Source: Holophagae bacterium (lineage in GTDB: Bacteria; Acidobacteriota; Thermoanaerobaculia; Thermoanaerobaculales; Sulfomarinibacteraceae). From it: a stretch of DNA of 40,523 nucleotides. How positions within the stretch are numbered: position 1 is the first letter of the stretch; every line of letters starts with the position of its first letter. This document shows, piece by piece, positions 14,680 through 23,088 of the stretch. The translations under genes were made by a program, and so were the position numbers. The notes beneath the pieces were generated by a model. That model was not told the DNA's origin, made no database searches, and saw only the letters and a list, made by a program, of their open reading frames with translations. The stretch covers positions 1 to 40,523 of the forward strand of contig PQAJ01000034.1 in the NCBI GenBank assembly GCA_003105185.1, written 5' to 3'.

Positions 14680-16797
14680 TCATCGCGCGATCGGCCACGC
14701 GTCAATCCTCGAGATCGTCGCCCGCTGGCCGTCGACCTCGACCTCATCGCCGACGCGGCTGCCGAGCAACCGCTGCGCCAGCTCGCTGCCGTTGGCGTAG
14801 ATCCGGCGCCCGACGTCGGCGTCCCACGAGCCGAGGATGGTGACCGGCGGCAGCGCAGTTCCTGCGGGGTCCTGGAGTTGGACCACGGTGCCGATGTTGA
14901 CACGGGAGGTGTCGGCGGCGCCGGGCTTGAGGGTCCTGACCAGCCCGAGCTCCCGCTGCAGCTTGGCCGCCTTGGCCGACTGCAGCTCCTGGCGGTCCCT
15001 GAGCATGTGGTACTCGAAGTTCTCGCGGAGGTCGCCCTCGGCGGCTGCCGCGGTGATGCCCTTCAGCGTTCTCGGGATCTCGACCTCGAGGAGCTCCTTC
15101 AGGTCGCGGCGCTTGGCCTCGATCGCCTCGGCGCTCGCCACGAACAGCGGCGTCTCGACCGCGGTCGCCGGCGCCCCCCGCCGCTGGATGGCCGCCTGCT
15201 CGATGAGGCGCGCGCGCTGCGGCTCGACTGCCGAGATCCGCGCGACCCGGGCCACGAAGCGGTCCACCTGCTGGGGTGAGGCGGACTCCAGGATGATCCG
15301 TACCGCCACGGCGCCGCCGTCGAGCAGGGCCTTCGCCCGCCCTCGCAGCGGCCCGAACTCGGACCGGGTCAGGGTGTCCGGGAGCTTCTCGAGGAGGGAT
15401 GGCGTCGCTCGTCGGCGGACCGGCTCCGGCGCGCCGGGCTGCACCATCGCCTCGCAGGCCCACACGAACTGGGCGGGGTGCTCGAAGTGGTTGCGGAACA
15501 CAGCCTCGACCGCGGCGTCCAGGAGGTCGCCTGCGCCCGCGTCGTCGAGAGCGCGGGCCACCATGTCGAGCACGGCCGGATGCTGCTCGTGCAGCATCCA
15601 GTCGCTCCACAGCTCGGTCCAGAGGTCAGGGCGCGCCGCCTGGACGGCCGCGAGGGCCGCCTCGCGCTCGCCCCGGTCCTGGATCCCCATCAACAGCTGG
15701 AGCGGCGGGCACTCCGCGATGAGCCGATCGCGCGACGTGGCGGCGTCGCCGGAGCCGCGAGCCATCCCGGCCAGGACCCCAGCGGTCTCCCAGGCGAGCC
15801 CGGGGTCGCGGCCGGCCAGCTCGGCGAGCGTGCCGGTGAGAAACGCCGCCGTCTCCGCCGCCTCGGCCGGACCCCGCGCGGCGAGGCGGCGGGCGACCGC
15901 CAGCCGCTGGCGGGGCTCAGCGGAGCGGAGCTCGTCGAGCAGGGCCTCGATGGTGGCCGTCGCGCTCGCGCCGACCGTGTAGCGCAGCCGCGACCCCGAG
16001 CCCGAGGCGAGCAGCCGCGGGTGCTTGCGCGCCTTCGCCCACCAGCCGGTCCAGTCGTCCGCTTCGACGATTCCTTCGAGAGCCGCCTTGATGGCGGCGA
16101 CGTCGGCCGGCTCGCCGAGGCTCTCGAGGAGCCCGACCAGCGCCTCTCCGGGAGACTCGAGCGCCTCGCGCCGGAGGCCGCCCGGGTCTTCGACCCCGCG
16201 GCGCCGGAAGTCGCCCGGGGGAAGGCGCCGCAGGAAGCGGGCGGCGGCTCCGAACGGCACCGACACCGGGCGCCGTCCGCCACCGAGGTCGACCTTGATG
16301 TTCTCGAGCTCGAGGTTGGCGTCGACCACCCGGCCGACCCCCTGGCCGATGACCTCGACGATGGTGTCCCGGTCGTGATCCAGCCAGCGCTCGATGACGT
16401 CGAGCTGTTCGAGCGGTCGACGCGAGTCGCGGAGCGGGTGGCGATCGAGGACCTGCTTGAGCGACGGGCTGCCGGCGCGAGCCGCGATCAGAGCCTTCTC
16501 GAGGCGTGCGATCGGCTCGGCGCCCGGTTTCTCGGCCAGCCGGACGATCTCCCGCAGCACTGCGAGCGCGTCGTCCCGCTCGCGGCGCTGCTCCAGGGTG
16601 TCCGCGAGCAGCTCGAGCAGCGTCGCGGCGAACGGCTTGTGGCCCTTCTTCCAGAGGGCTCGCCGGACCTCGAGCAGGCTGGCGGTCGCGATCGTTGGCG
16701 CCTCGAGAGCCTCCAGCCACAGCTCCTCGATGCGCTCGAGATCGTCGGCCTCGAGCGCGGCGTCGAAGAGGCTGTCCACTGTTGGTTGCTCGTCCAA
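14680..16797 (-). CDS. Large GreA/GreB-domain transcription elongation protein
   Basis: 705-residue protein. The last ~150 residues are a complete GreA: coiled-coil with the acidic tip intact (AAAEGDLRENFEYHML) and a C-terminal FKBP-like domain (GTVVQLQDP ... GSELAQRLLGSRVGDEVEV). The preceding ~550 residues are helical and repeat-like with no clear family. GreA-domain proteins with long N-terminal extensions are known in chlamydiae and some other phyla. Expected to rescue backtracked RNA polymerase. TTG 16797 is chosen because AAGGGGG sits upstream and an extended -10 promoter lies just before it. Ordinary ~158-residue GreA is not seen in this window. Confidence 0.88.
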   Translation of the reverse strand: MDEQPTVDSLFDAALEADDLERIEELWLEALEAPTIATASLLEVRRALWKKGHKPFAATLLELLADTLEQRRERDDALAVLREIVRLAEKPGAEPIARLEKALIAARAGSPSLKQVLDRHPLRDSRRPLEQLDVIERWLDHDRDTIVEVIGQGVGRVVDANLELENIKVDLGGGRRPVSVPFGAAARFLRRLPPGDFRRRGVEDPGGLRREALESPGEALVGLLESLGEPADVAAIKAALEGIVEADDWTGWWAKARKHPRLLASGSGSRLRYTVGASATATIEALLDELRSAEPRQRLAVARRLAARGPAEAAETAAFLTGTLAELAGRDPGLAWETAGVLAGMARGSGDAATSRDRLIAECPPLQLLMGIQDRGEREAALAAVQAARPDLWTELWSDWMLHEQHPAVLDMVARALDDAGAGDLLDAAVEAVFRNHFEHPAQFVWACEAMVQPGAPEPVRRRATPSLLEKLPDTLTRSEFGPLRGRAKALLDGGAVAVRIILESASPQQVDRFVARVARISAVEPQRARLIEQAAIQRRGAPATAVETPLFVASAEAIEAKRRDLKELLEVEIPRTLKGITAAAAEGDLRENFEYHMLRDRQELQSAKAAKLQRELGLVRTLKPGAADTSRVNIGTVVQLQDPAGTALPPVTILGSWDADVGRRIYANGSELAQRLLGSRVGDEVEVDGQRATISRIDAWPIAR

Positions 16798-16823
16798 CGC
16801 TGTCCCCCTTACCGGGCCCCGGG

Positions 16824-16832
16824 ATTGTACCA
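16824..16832 (-). promoter_or_regulatory. Extended -10 promoter for the GreA-domain gene
   Basis: Minus strand TGG-TACAAT; the TG motif one base upstream of the -10 can replace a -35. The start of transcription would be ~18 nt before the TTG start. Confidence 0.55.
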
Positions 16833-16849
16833 AGGGTTGCGGCGGCGCT

Positions 16850-16878
16850 TTGCGATCGCCGGGCGAATCGCGTAAGGT
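16850..16878 (+). promoter_or_regulatory. Promoter for the ChaN-PDZ gene
   Basis: TTGCGA (16850-16855), 17-nt spacer, TAAGGT (16873-16878). Divergent from the GreA-domain promoter. The -35 is reasonable, the -10 mediocre. Confidence 0.4.
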
Positions 16879-16901
16879 GACGGCGGTTCGGGGAGGCTGC
16901 C

Positions 16902-18515
16902 ATGAGAAGCATCCTGATTGTCATCCTGGCCGGCGCACTGACCGCCTTGGCATCTCCGGCAGCGGGCGAAGAGCTCGATCTGCTGCCACTCGGCGGCGGC
17001 GAGCTCGCGACCCAGCTCGGGAGCGCCCCGGCGGGCACCTTCGTCGACACCGCCGCCAACAGCGAGCTCTCCCTCGGGGAGCTGGCCGCGGAGCTCGTGA
17101 AGGCGCGCGTCGTCTTGATCGGCGAGGCGCACACCGAGATCGAGCAGAAGAGGTTTCACGGCGAGCTGCTCGACGTCATGGCGGCCCTCAAGGGCGAGCT
17201 CGTGCTCGGCATGGAGTTCTTCCTGCGCACGGACCAGGAGGCCCTCGACGCCTGGCTCGCAGGCACGATCGACGACGCCGAAATGCTGCGGCGGACCGCC
17301 TGGTACGACCGCGGCAGCTACCGTTTCGAGTACTACCGCCCGGCCATGGAGGTGGCGCGCTCTCGCGGCCTGCGCGTGGTCGGGTTGAACGTCCCCCGGG
17401 AGATCCCCCGGGCGGTGAACCGCGGCGGTCTGGAGGCGCTGAGCGATGAGCAGCGCGCGCTGGTGGGGGAGGTCACGACCGGCGGTTCGCCCGAGCACCG
17501 CTACCTGATTGCCCGCTACTTCGGCGACACCGTGGCCGTGATGCCGCCGAGCTGGTTCGAGAACATGTATGCGGCGCAGTGCCTGTGGGACGTGGTCATG
17601 GCGCGCTCCATTCTCGCCAACCTCCGCCCCGACGAGACGATGGTGGTCATCGTCGGCACCGGGCACGTCGCCTACGACCTCGGCATCTCGCGGCGGATCG
17701 CTGACGAGCTCGCCGCGGCCGGCCGGCCCGCGATGGCGGTGGCCACCTTCTGCCCGGTGACCGCGCCGCCGCCTCCCGACCCCGAGGAGGACCCGGCTGG
17801 GCACCCGATGGGCGGAGGGGGCAAGGGCATGGGCACCGGAGCCGCGACGGCCAGTCCGGCCAGCTTCACTCGCAGCCTCGCCGACTTCGTGGGCGTGTTC
17901 CCGGACGCCGGCGGCGTCGAGGCCTACCCCCAGCTCGGGTTCCAGCTGACGGAGAAGGACGAAGGCTCCACAGTGTCGATGGTCTGGCCCGACAGCATTG
18001 CGGCTGCGGCCGGACTCGCCTCGGGCGACCGCATCGTCGACCTCAACGGGGTTCGTCCGGCCAGCCGCTCCGAGCTGCGCACGCTGTTGGCGGCAACCGA
18101 GTGGCGGCAGCGCGTCGGCTTCCTGGTCGAGCGTGGCGGCGCGCAACAGGAGGTCGCGATGCTGCTCTACCCCAAGGTCGACATCGGCGAGCCGGCGACC
18201 GCTCCGGGCTGGTCGATCGCGACCGCGGCAGATGTCGATCCGGAGGCGGGATCGCCGGTGGTCGAGGCAGGGGCAGACCCGCGTCCGCGCTCGATCCTGG
18301 TCCGCCGCGACGGCATTCCGCAGTGGGTCGAGGTGCGGACCGGAGACGCCCTCGATGTGGTGCATGAGCTGGATGCCGACGGTCGGGTGGTGCGCAGCCT
18401 CTACCGGACGCAGCAGCCGGACGGCGCGGTCGAGGTGCGCTACCGGCGAACGGCGGGCGGCGTGCTCGAGTCAGCGGTTCGCGTCGACCGCACCGGCAGC
18501 GAGCTCGCGCCCTGA
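16902..18515 (+). CDS. Exported ChaN-like (haem-binding uptake) domain protein with PDZ domain
   Basis: 537-residue protein with a signal peptide (MRSILIVILAGALTALASPAAG). Residues ~65-290 match the ChaN/Haem_bdg_2 family: VVLIGEAHTEIEQKRFH, GMEFFLRTDQEALDAWL, YYRPAMEVARSRGLRVVGLNV, and TMVVIVGTGHVAY. A Gly/Pro linker follows (HPMGGGGKGMGTG), then a PDZ domain (~340-420, VSMVWPDSIAAAAGLASGDRIVDLNG) and a ~100-residue beta-rich tail. ChaN proteins bind haem or act in iron uptake; PDZ would bind peptide termini in the periplasm. The architecture is uncommon, and haem binding is inferred from family only. GGGGAGG precedes the ATG. Confidence 0.8.
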   Translation: MRSILIVILAGALTALASPAAGEELDLLPLGGGELATQLGSAPAGTFVDTAANSELSLGELAAELVKARVVLIGEAHTEIEQKRFHGELLDVMAALKGELVLGMEFFLRTDQEALDAWLAGTIDDAEMLRRTAWYDRGSYRFEYYRPAMEVARSRGLRVVGLNVPREIPRAVNRGGLEALSDEQRALVGEVTTGGSPEHRYLIARYFGDTVAVMPPSWFENMYAAQCLWDVVMARSILANLRPDETMVVIVGTGHVAYDLGISRRIADELAAAGRPAMAVATFCPVTAPPPPDPEEDPAGHPMGGGGKGMGTGAATASPASFTRSLADFVGVFPDAGGVEAYPQLGFQLTEKDEGSTVSMVWPDSIAAAAGLASGDRIVDLNGVRPASRSELRTLLAATEWRQRVGFLVERGGAQQEVAMLLYPKVDIGEPATAPGWSIATAADVDPEAGSPVVEAGADPRPRSILVRRDGIPQWVEVRTGDALDVVHELDADGRVVRSLYRTQQPDGAVEVRYRRTAGGVLESAVRVDRTGSELAP

Positions 18516-18540
18516 CCGCCGCTGGTGAGGGGGCCCCGCC

Positions 18541-20349
18541 TCAGCCCCCGACCTGACGGCCGGGGATCTGCAGCACGTCGCCCGGATTGATGCGCGAGCC
18601 CCGCAAGCCGTTGGCGCGCTGCAGGAGCGCCACCGTGATGCCGAAGCGCCGGGCGATGTCGAACAGCGTGTCGCCGCGCCGGACGGTGTAGGTTGCCGGA
18701 CCCGACCCCGACCAGGCGGGCGTCGTCGCGGCGACCGGCTGACCACCCGGAACGGTCAGCCGCTGCCCAGGTCGGATCGGCTGTCGGGGCGACAGTCCGT
18801 TGGTCGCGCACAGGCGGTCGACAGAGACCCCGAACGACCGGGCAATTTCCCACAGGGTGTCGTTGCGCTGGACGACGTAGGTGTCACCATGGGCCACCCG
18901 CTGCTGCACCGGCTCGACCGGCGCGCTGCTGGCAGTGCCGGCGCGCGGCACGATCAAGGTCTGCCCAGGGTGGATGAGCGTGCTGCGGAGGCCGTTGGCC
19001 GCCCGGATGTCCGACACCGTCGACCCGTGGTGTCGAGCGATCACAGACAGCGTGTCGCCCTTCCGCACCGTGTACATCGTGCGCGGGGCCCACTGCGAGG
19101 TCGGTGTCGAGGCGAGCACCTGCTCGGCCCGAGCGCCGTAACCAGCCGGCAGCCGGATCGCGGTGTCACGGCCGGCCGGCGTCAGGTCGAGGCGGATCGC
19201 GGGGTTGAGCTCGCGGACATCGGCGACCTCCAGGTCGAGCTCCCTGGCGAGGAACTGGAGGTCGAGCGGGTCGCCGACCACGACCCGGTCGTACGTCCAG
19301 TCGTCTTCCGCGATCGGCGGGAAGCCGAAGCGCTCGGGCTGCTTGGAGACGATGACCGACGCCATGAAGGCCGGGACGTAGTTCCTCGTCTCCTTCGGAA
19401 GGTGGTTCTGGAGCGTCCAGAAGTCGCGGCTGCCCGACCGTTGGATGGCCCGTCGCACGTTGCCTTCCCCCGAGTTGTAGCCGGCGAGGGCCAGGTTCCA
19501 GTCGCCGAACTCGAGGTAGAGGTCCTTCAGGTACGCGATCGCGGCGTCGGTCGACAGCTCCGGATCGCGGCGCTCGTCGAGCAGTGAACCGACGGCGAGC
19601 CCATACCGGCGTCCGGTGCCGGCGATGAACTGCCACAGCCCGTGAGCTTTGGCCCGCGAGTAGGCGGTGGTCGAGAAGGCCGACTCGATCAGCGGCAGGT
19701 AGGCGAGGTCCTCTGGGAGACCCACCCTGGCCAGCTTCTCCCGGATCATCGGCAGGTAGGCGCCGGCGCGGTCGAGACCGCGTGCGATCCGGTTGTGGTA
19801 CTCGCCGGACGCCGACATCACGTCAACGAACTTGAGGACCGTTGGGTTGAGCTCGAGCGGGAAGTCGCTCGAGGGCAGCAGCGACGCGGTGCCATCGTCA
19901 CGCGCGATCGCCGTGGGAAGGCCCTCGATCGGCGGCAGGTCCACGAGCTCGCCGTCAGCCGCAGTCTCGGTGATCAGTGCGAGGTCGTCTTCGAGGACGT
20001 CGGCCTCGGTGATCAAGCGCGCCACCCAATCGAGGTGGTCGGGAGAGGTGGTGCGGCCCTCAGGCAGCTCGAGGGCCACGCAGATCGCCTCATCGATCCG
20101 GGCAAGGGCCTCCTCGGTCCGGCCCTCGGCAGCGAGGCTGCGCGACTCGTCGAGCAGACCCTCGGCGTGGCGACGCGCCGCCTCCTCCCAACCGGTGTCG
20201 GTTGCAGCCGACGTGCCGGTCATTGCCGTCGACGCCGTCGTGCGCAAGTTGGCGGTGGGAGCGCTGGGCGCCGACGCGCAGCCGGCTGCGAGCACCGCAA
20301 CGAGGACGGCCGAGCATCGCAGGGCCACGGCCGTCCGTCGGGACGGCAT
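18541..20349 (-). CDS. MltD-like lipoprotein lytic transglycosylase with three LysM domains
   Basis: 602-residue outer-membrane-type lipoprotein. The signal peptide ends in a lipobox (LAAGC, Cys24). The family 1 SLT domain (~200-320) has the catalytic Glu222 in LPLIESAFS, the SRAKAHGLWQF motif and 'ALAGYNSGEGNV'. Three LysM modules at ~425-468, 490-534 and 553-597 each have YTV/YVV-x-x-x-DTL. It cleaves the MurNAc-GlcNAc bond of peptidoglycan in the periplasm. ATG 20349 overlaps the upstream GTPase stop by one base, so it is translationally coupled to it. E. coli MltD has two LysM modules. Confidence 0.92.
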   Translation of the reverse strand: MPSRRTAVALRCSAVLVAVLAAGCASAPSAPTANLRTTASTAMTGTSAATDTGWEEAARRHAEGLLDESRSLAAEGRTEEALARIDEAICVALELPEGRTTSPDHLDWVARLITEADVLEDDLALITETAADGELVDLPPIEGLPTAIARDDGTASLLPSSDFPLELNPTVLKFVDVMSASGEYHNRIARGLDRAGAYLPMIREKLARVGLPEDLAYLPLIESAFSTTAYSRAKAHGLWQFIAGTGRRYGLAVGSLLDERRDPELSTDAAIAYLKDLYLEFGDWNLALAGYNSGEGNVRRAIQRSGSRDFWTLQNHLPKETRNYVPAFMASVIVSKQPERFGFPPIAEDDWTYDRVVVGDPLDLQFLARELDLEVADVRELNPAIRLDLTPAGRDTAIRLPAGYGARAEQVLASTPTSQWAPRTMYTVRKGDTLSVIARHHGSTVSDIRAANGLRSTLIHPGQTLIVPRAGTASSAPVEPVQQRVAHGDTYVVQRNDTLWEIARSFGVSVDRLCATNGLSPRQPIRPGQRLTVPGGQPVAATTPAWSGSGPATYTVRRGDTLFDIARRFGITVALLQRANGLRGSRINPGDVLQIPGRQVGG

Positions 20350-21743
20350 CACTGCTTGTTCTCCAGGTCGACGATGAACCGCAGCGACAGCCTCTCGAGC
20401 TTGCCGGCGCGGCTCACGGCGACCGTGATGGGGTCCAGCGCGTGGATCGTCTCGCCGTCCTGGTTGTGGATCCGGACCGCCACCTGGACGCCGCGCATGT
20501 TCTTGAAGATGTCTGAGTTGAGAGACTCGTGGACCCGCTCGCGCAGCTCGCGGACCGGATCGGAGCCGGCCAGCAGAGACTCGATGTCGACGTCCCGATC
20601 GGCCGGCCGCGACCAGCGCCCGCCGCCCATCGTCGCCTGCTTGCGCAGGCCCTCGAGCTCGGCGAGGATGTCCATCTGGTTGGACAGCTGCACCCTCTTC
20701 AGCGGCGGTGGCGTGACGGCCCCGGAGTCAACGTCGGTCTTGTCGAACTCCACCGAGACCTCGGTTTCCTCGCTCACCGGCAGGGCGGCAGCCTCGATCT
20801 GCGGCATCGGCTCGTGGACGGGTGCGGCCGCCGATCGTTCATCGACCGGGAACGGCTCGTCGAAGTCGGGCATCGCCCCGACCGGAGGCGGTCCGGCGTC
20901 GACGTCCGGGCTCTCGTCGTGCGTGACGAATGCCGGCTCGGCAGGCGGCGGCGCCTCGGCGGGCGGGGACGTCCGGGTGGCCGCGCGGTGCGGCGCGTGG
21001 GCAGGGCCCGCTGCGGCCGCCGTGTCGACACCCTCCTCCGCAGCCCGCGCCAGGCGGGCGGCGGACACCGTGGTCGGACGCCGGGGCGCCGCGATTGATG
21101 GCCGAGCAGGCGCGCCCGGTACACGTGCCGCCGGCCCCGCCGCGTGCGGGGCGACCATCCGCTTGCGCAGCTTCTTCAGGGTGAGCTTGGTGATCTCCTT
21201 GAGGGTCTCGAAGACGCCCAAGCCATGGATCGCCTGCGCCTCGAAGAATGGGTAGGCGCGATCCGAGTTGAGGTCGCTGTTGAGCTCGTCGACCGCGAGG
21301 ATGTTCTTGAGGTCACGCTTGTTGTACTGCAGAACCAAGGGCAGGTCTTTGACGTCGAGCCCGAGCTCGGTGAGGTTGTCGATCAGGCTCTCGAAGCTCT
21401 CGATGTTCGCCTCGCGCATCGGCCGCTGCGAGTCGGCCACGAAGACCAGGCCGTCGACCCCCTTCAGGACGAGCTTGCGGGTGGTGTTGTAGAAAACCTG
21501 GCCGGGCACCGTGTAGAGCTGCAGACGGGTCTTGAACCCGCCGATCGTGCCGACCTCGATCGGCAGCAGGTCGAAGAACAGCGTCCGGTCGGACTCGGTC
21601 TCCAGCGACACCATCTCACCCCGCGAGTTGGGGGAGGTCTTTGCGTAGATGAAGCTCAGATTTGAGGTCTTGCCGCAGAGGCCGGGACCGTAGTACACGA
21701 TCTTCGCGGCCATCTGCATGGTTGCCCAGTTGAAAAAAACCAT
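20349..21743 (-). CDS. MglA-like small GTPase with long C-terminal extension
   Basis: 464-residue protein. Residues 1-195 are an MglA-type Ras-like GTPase: MVFFNWAT start, P-loop GPGLCGKT (19-26), the TVPGQ switch II, and YNKRDL as the NKxD guanine-specificity motif. MglA proteins set cell polarity and motility in Myxococcus and are ~195 residues; this one carries ~270 more. These are a Pro/Ala-rich acidic linker and a C-terminal ~100-residue folded segment (MDILAELEGLRKQ ... VQVAVRIHNQDGE ... LSLRFIVDLENK). No MglB or roadblock gene is adjacent. The start is by homology at residue level; the track's upstream extension was rejected. Confidence 0.9.
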   Translation of the reverse strand: MVFFNWATMQMAAKIVYYGPGLCGKTSNLSFIYAKTSPNSRGEMVSLETESDRTLFFDLLPIEVGTIGGFKTRLQLYTVPGQVFYNTTRKLVLKGVDGLVFVADSQRPMREANIESFESLIDNLTELGLDVKDLPLVLQYNKRDLKNILAVDELNSDLNSDRAYPFFEAQAIHGLGVFETLKEITKLTLKKLRKRMVAPHAAGPAARVPGAPARPSIAAPRRPTTVSAARLARAAEEGVDTAAAAGPAHAPHRAATRTSPPAEAPPPAEPAFVTHDESPDVDAGPPPVGAMPDFDEPFPVDERSAAAPVHEPMPQIEAAALPVSEETEVSVEFDKTDVDSGAVTPPPLKRVQLSNQMDILAELEGLRKQATMGGGRWSRPADRDVDIESLLAGSDPVRELRERVHESLNSDIFKNMRGVQVAVRIHNQDGETIHALDPITVAVSRAGKLERLSLRFIVDLENKQ

Positions 21744-21771
21744 TCCTAGTCCGACCTCGATCGACGCTCCC

Positions 21772-21800
21772 ACGCTAACACAGCGGCGAGCGGTGGTCAA
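21772..21800 (-). promoter_or_regulatory. Sigma-70-type promoter for the GTPase-lytic transglycosylase operon
   Basis: Minus strand TTGACC, 17-nt spacer, TAGCGT. Transcription would start ~21 nt before ATG 21743. Confidence 0.55.
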
Positions 21801-21831
21801 ACCTGCTAAGTCGTTGCACTTGGACGCGTTC

Positions 21832-21848
21832 GCCGCCGTTGCGGCGGC
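21832..21848. other. Perfect hairpin in the mglA-like/hrcA divergent region
   Basis: GCCGCCG-TTG-CGGCGGC. It lies between the two promoters and could be a protein-binding palindrome or a cruciform. It is not a CIRCE element. Confidence 0.4.
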
Positions 21849-21947
21849 CTCGCGGCACCCCCTGGGCGGGCCCGAGCCGTGCGAGCCGTCCCCCAGCAGG
21901 CCGCAAGTTCAACGAGTGATGCAAGATCCGAACCGACCTGGGGGCGA

Positions 21948-21956
21948 TGCTAGAAT
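21948..21956 (+). promoter_or_regulatory. Extended -10 promoter for the hrcA operon
   Basis: TGC-TAGAAT. No -35 match at 16-18 nt. The leader to ATG 22024 is ~60 nt. No recognisable CIRCE (TTAGCACTC-N9-GAGTGCTAA) was found around it. Confidence 0.5.
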
Positions 21957-22023
21957 ACGGTCAGGCCGCCTCCGAGTGTTCGTCAGCTTCATGACGCGCG
22001 GCCCAGGTGAGGATTGTCTCCGG

Positions 22024-23088
22024 ATGAACACGTGGACTGAGGACGTCGACCTGACTGCGAGAGACCGCGCGGTGCTCGCATGCGTGGTCGAGCTCTACAT
22101 CGGCTCCGGCGCCCCGGTTGCATCCCGGCAGATCGTTGCGAGCTCGGGTCTCGAGTTGTCGTCGGCCACCATCCGCAGCATCGTCGCCGGGCTCGAGGCC
22201 AAGGGGCTGCTGACGCGACCGCACGCCTCCGCCGGCAGCCTGCCCACCGACCGCGGCTACCGGACCTTCGTGGACTCGCTGTCGGTGCAGCGCAATCTGC
22301 CGGTCGCGTTCAGGCGCCAGCTCGAGGCCCGTATCTTCTCGTTGCGCAGGGAGTTGGTCGAAGACCTGGAGTGGGTGGCCCAGGTTGCGGCCGACCTGAC
22401 CCAGGAGGCCGGTGTTGCCATGCGGCCGATCGGCGAGGAGCCGGTCGTCGAGGCGGTGTCGCTGGTGCCGCTGGGTGGGCGCCGAGTGCTCGGCGTCATC
22501 GTCACCACGGACGGAGCTGTCGACAAGCGGGTGCTCGCCTTTGACGACGAGCCGCGCGCCGAGAACCTCCAGGAAGAGAGCAACTACCTCACCACGACCT
22601 TCCGCGGCGCGGCTCCCGAGCGGATCCGGCGCTGGATCGAAACCGCCGGCGAACCGGACGCGGGCCTTGACGTGGTCGCCCGGCGGGCGGCGACCACCGC
22701 TCGGCAGCTGTTCGCGGAGCGCGGGGAGGACGTCGAGGTTCAGCTCGCTGGCACCGATCGCCTGCTCCAGTCGGCTGAGTTCACCGAAGCCGACCGGATC
22801 CGATCCTTGTTGTCGGCGTTGCACGACCGGCGGCGGATGGCGAGCGAGTGGCGGAGGGCGCTCGACAAGGGCCCGACCCAGGTCATCATCGGCCGCGAGT
22901 CGGAGGTCACAGCCTCCGGCAGCCTCGGGATGGTCGCGACCCTGTTCTTCAAGGGTGGTCGACGTGCCGGCGCTGTCGGGGTGGTCGGGCCGCGGCGGAT
23001 GAACTATGGTCGTATCGTGCCCGTTGTCAAGTTCATCGGCGACGCCCTGACGCGCATGCTTGAGGAGCCGGGAGCCAGTCATGCCTGA
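22024..23088 (+). CDS. hrcA: Heat-inducible transcription repressor HrcA
   Basis: 354-residue repressor of class I heat-shock genes. The N-terminal winged helix matches the family: LTARDRAVLACVVELYIGSGAPVASRQIV, SSATIRSIVAGLEAKGLL, then PHASAGSLPTDRGYR, where most HrcA have SAGR-x-PTD. The GAF-like and dimerisation core follows. ATG 22024 gives a typical length; the track's 21718 start is upstream noise. First gene of hrcA-grpE-dnaK-dnaJ; its stop overlaps grpE by 8 nt, so autoregulation of the operon is expected. Confidence 0.95.
   Translation: MNTWTEDVDLTARDRAVLACVVELYIGSGAPVASRQIVASSGLELSSATIRSIVAGLEAKGLLTRPHASAGSLPTDRGYRTFVDSLSVQRNLPVAFRRQLEARIFSLRRELVEDLEWVAQVAADLTQEAGVAMRPIGEEPVVEAVSLVPLGGRRVLGVIVTTDGAVDKRVLAFDDEPRAENLQEESNYLTTTFRGAAPERIRRWIETAGEPDAGLDVVARRAATTARQLFAERGEDVEVQLAGTDRLLQSAEFTEADRIRSLLSALHDRRRMASEWRRALDKGPTQVIIGRESEVTASGSLGMVATLFFKGGRRAGAVGVVGPRRMNYGRIVPVVKFIGDALTRMLEEPGASHA

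Noticed and set aside
15478-16875. 465-residue plus-strand ORF opposite the GreA-domain gene
   Set aside because: Shadow frame; the minus-strand gene has an intact GreA domain, ribosome site and promoter.
19642-21255. 537-residue plus-strand ORF
   Set aside because: Antisense to the GTPase and MltD-like genes, low-complexity composition.
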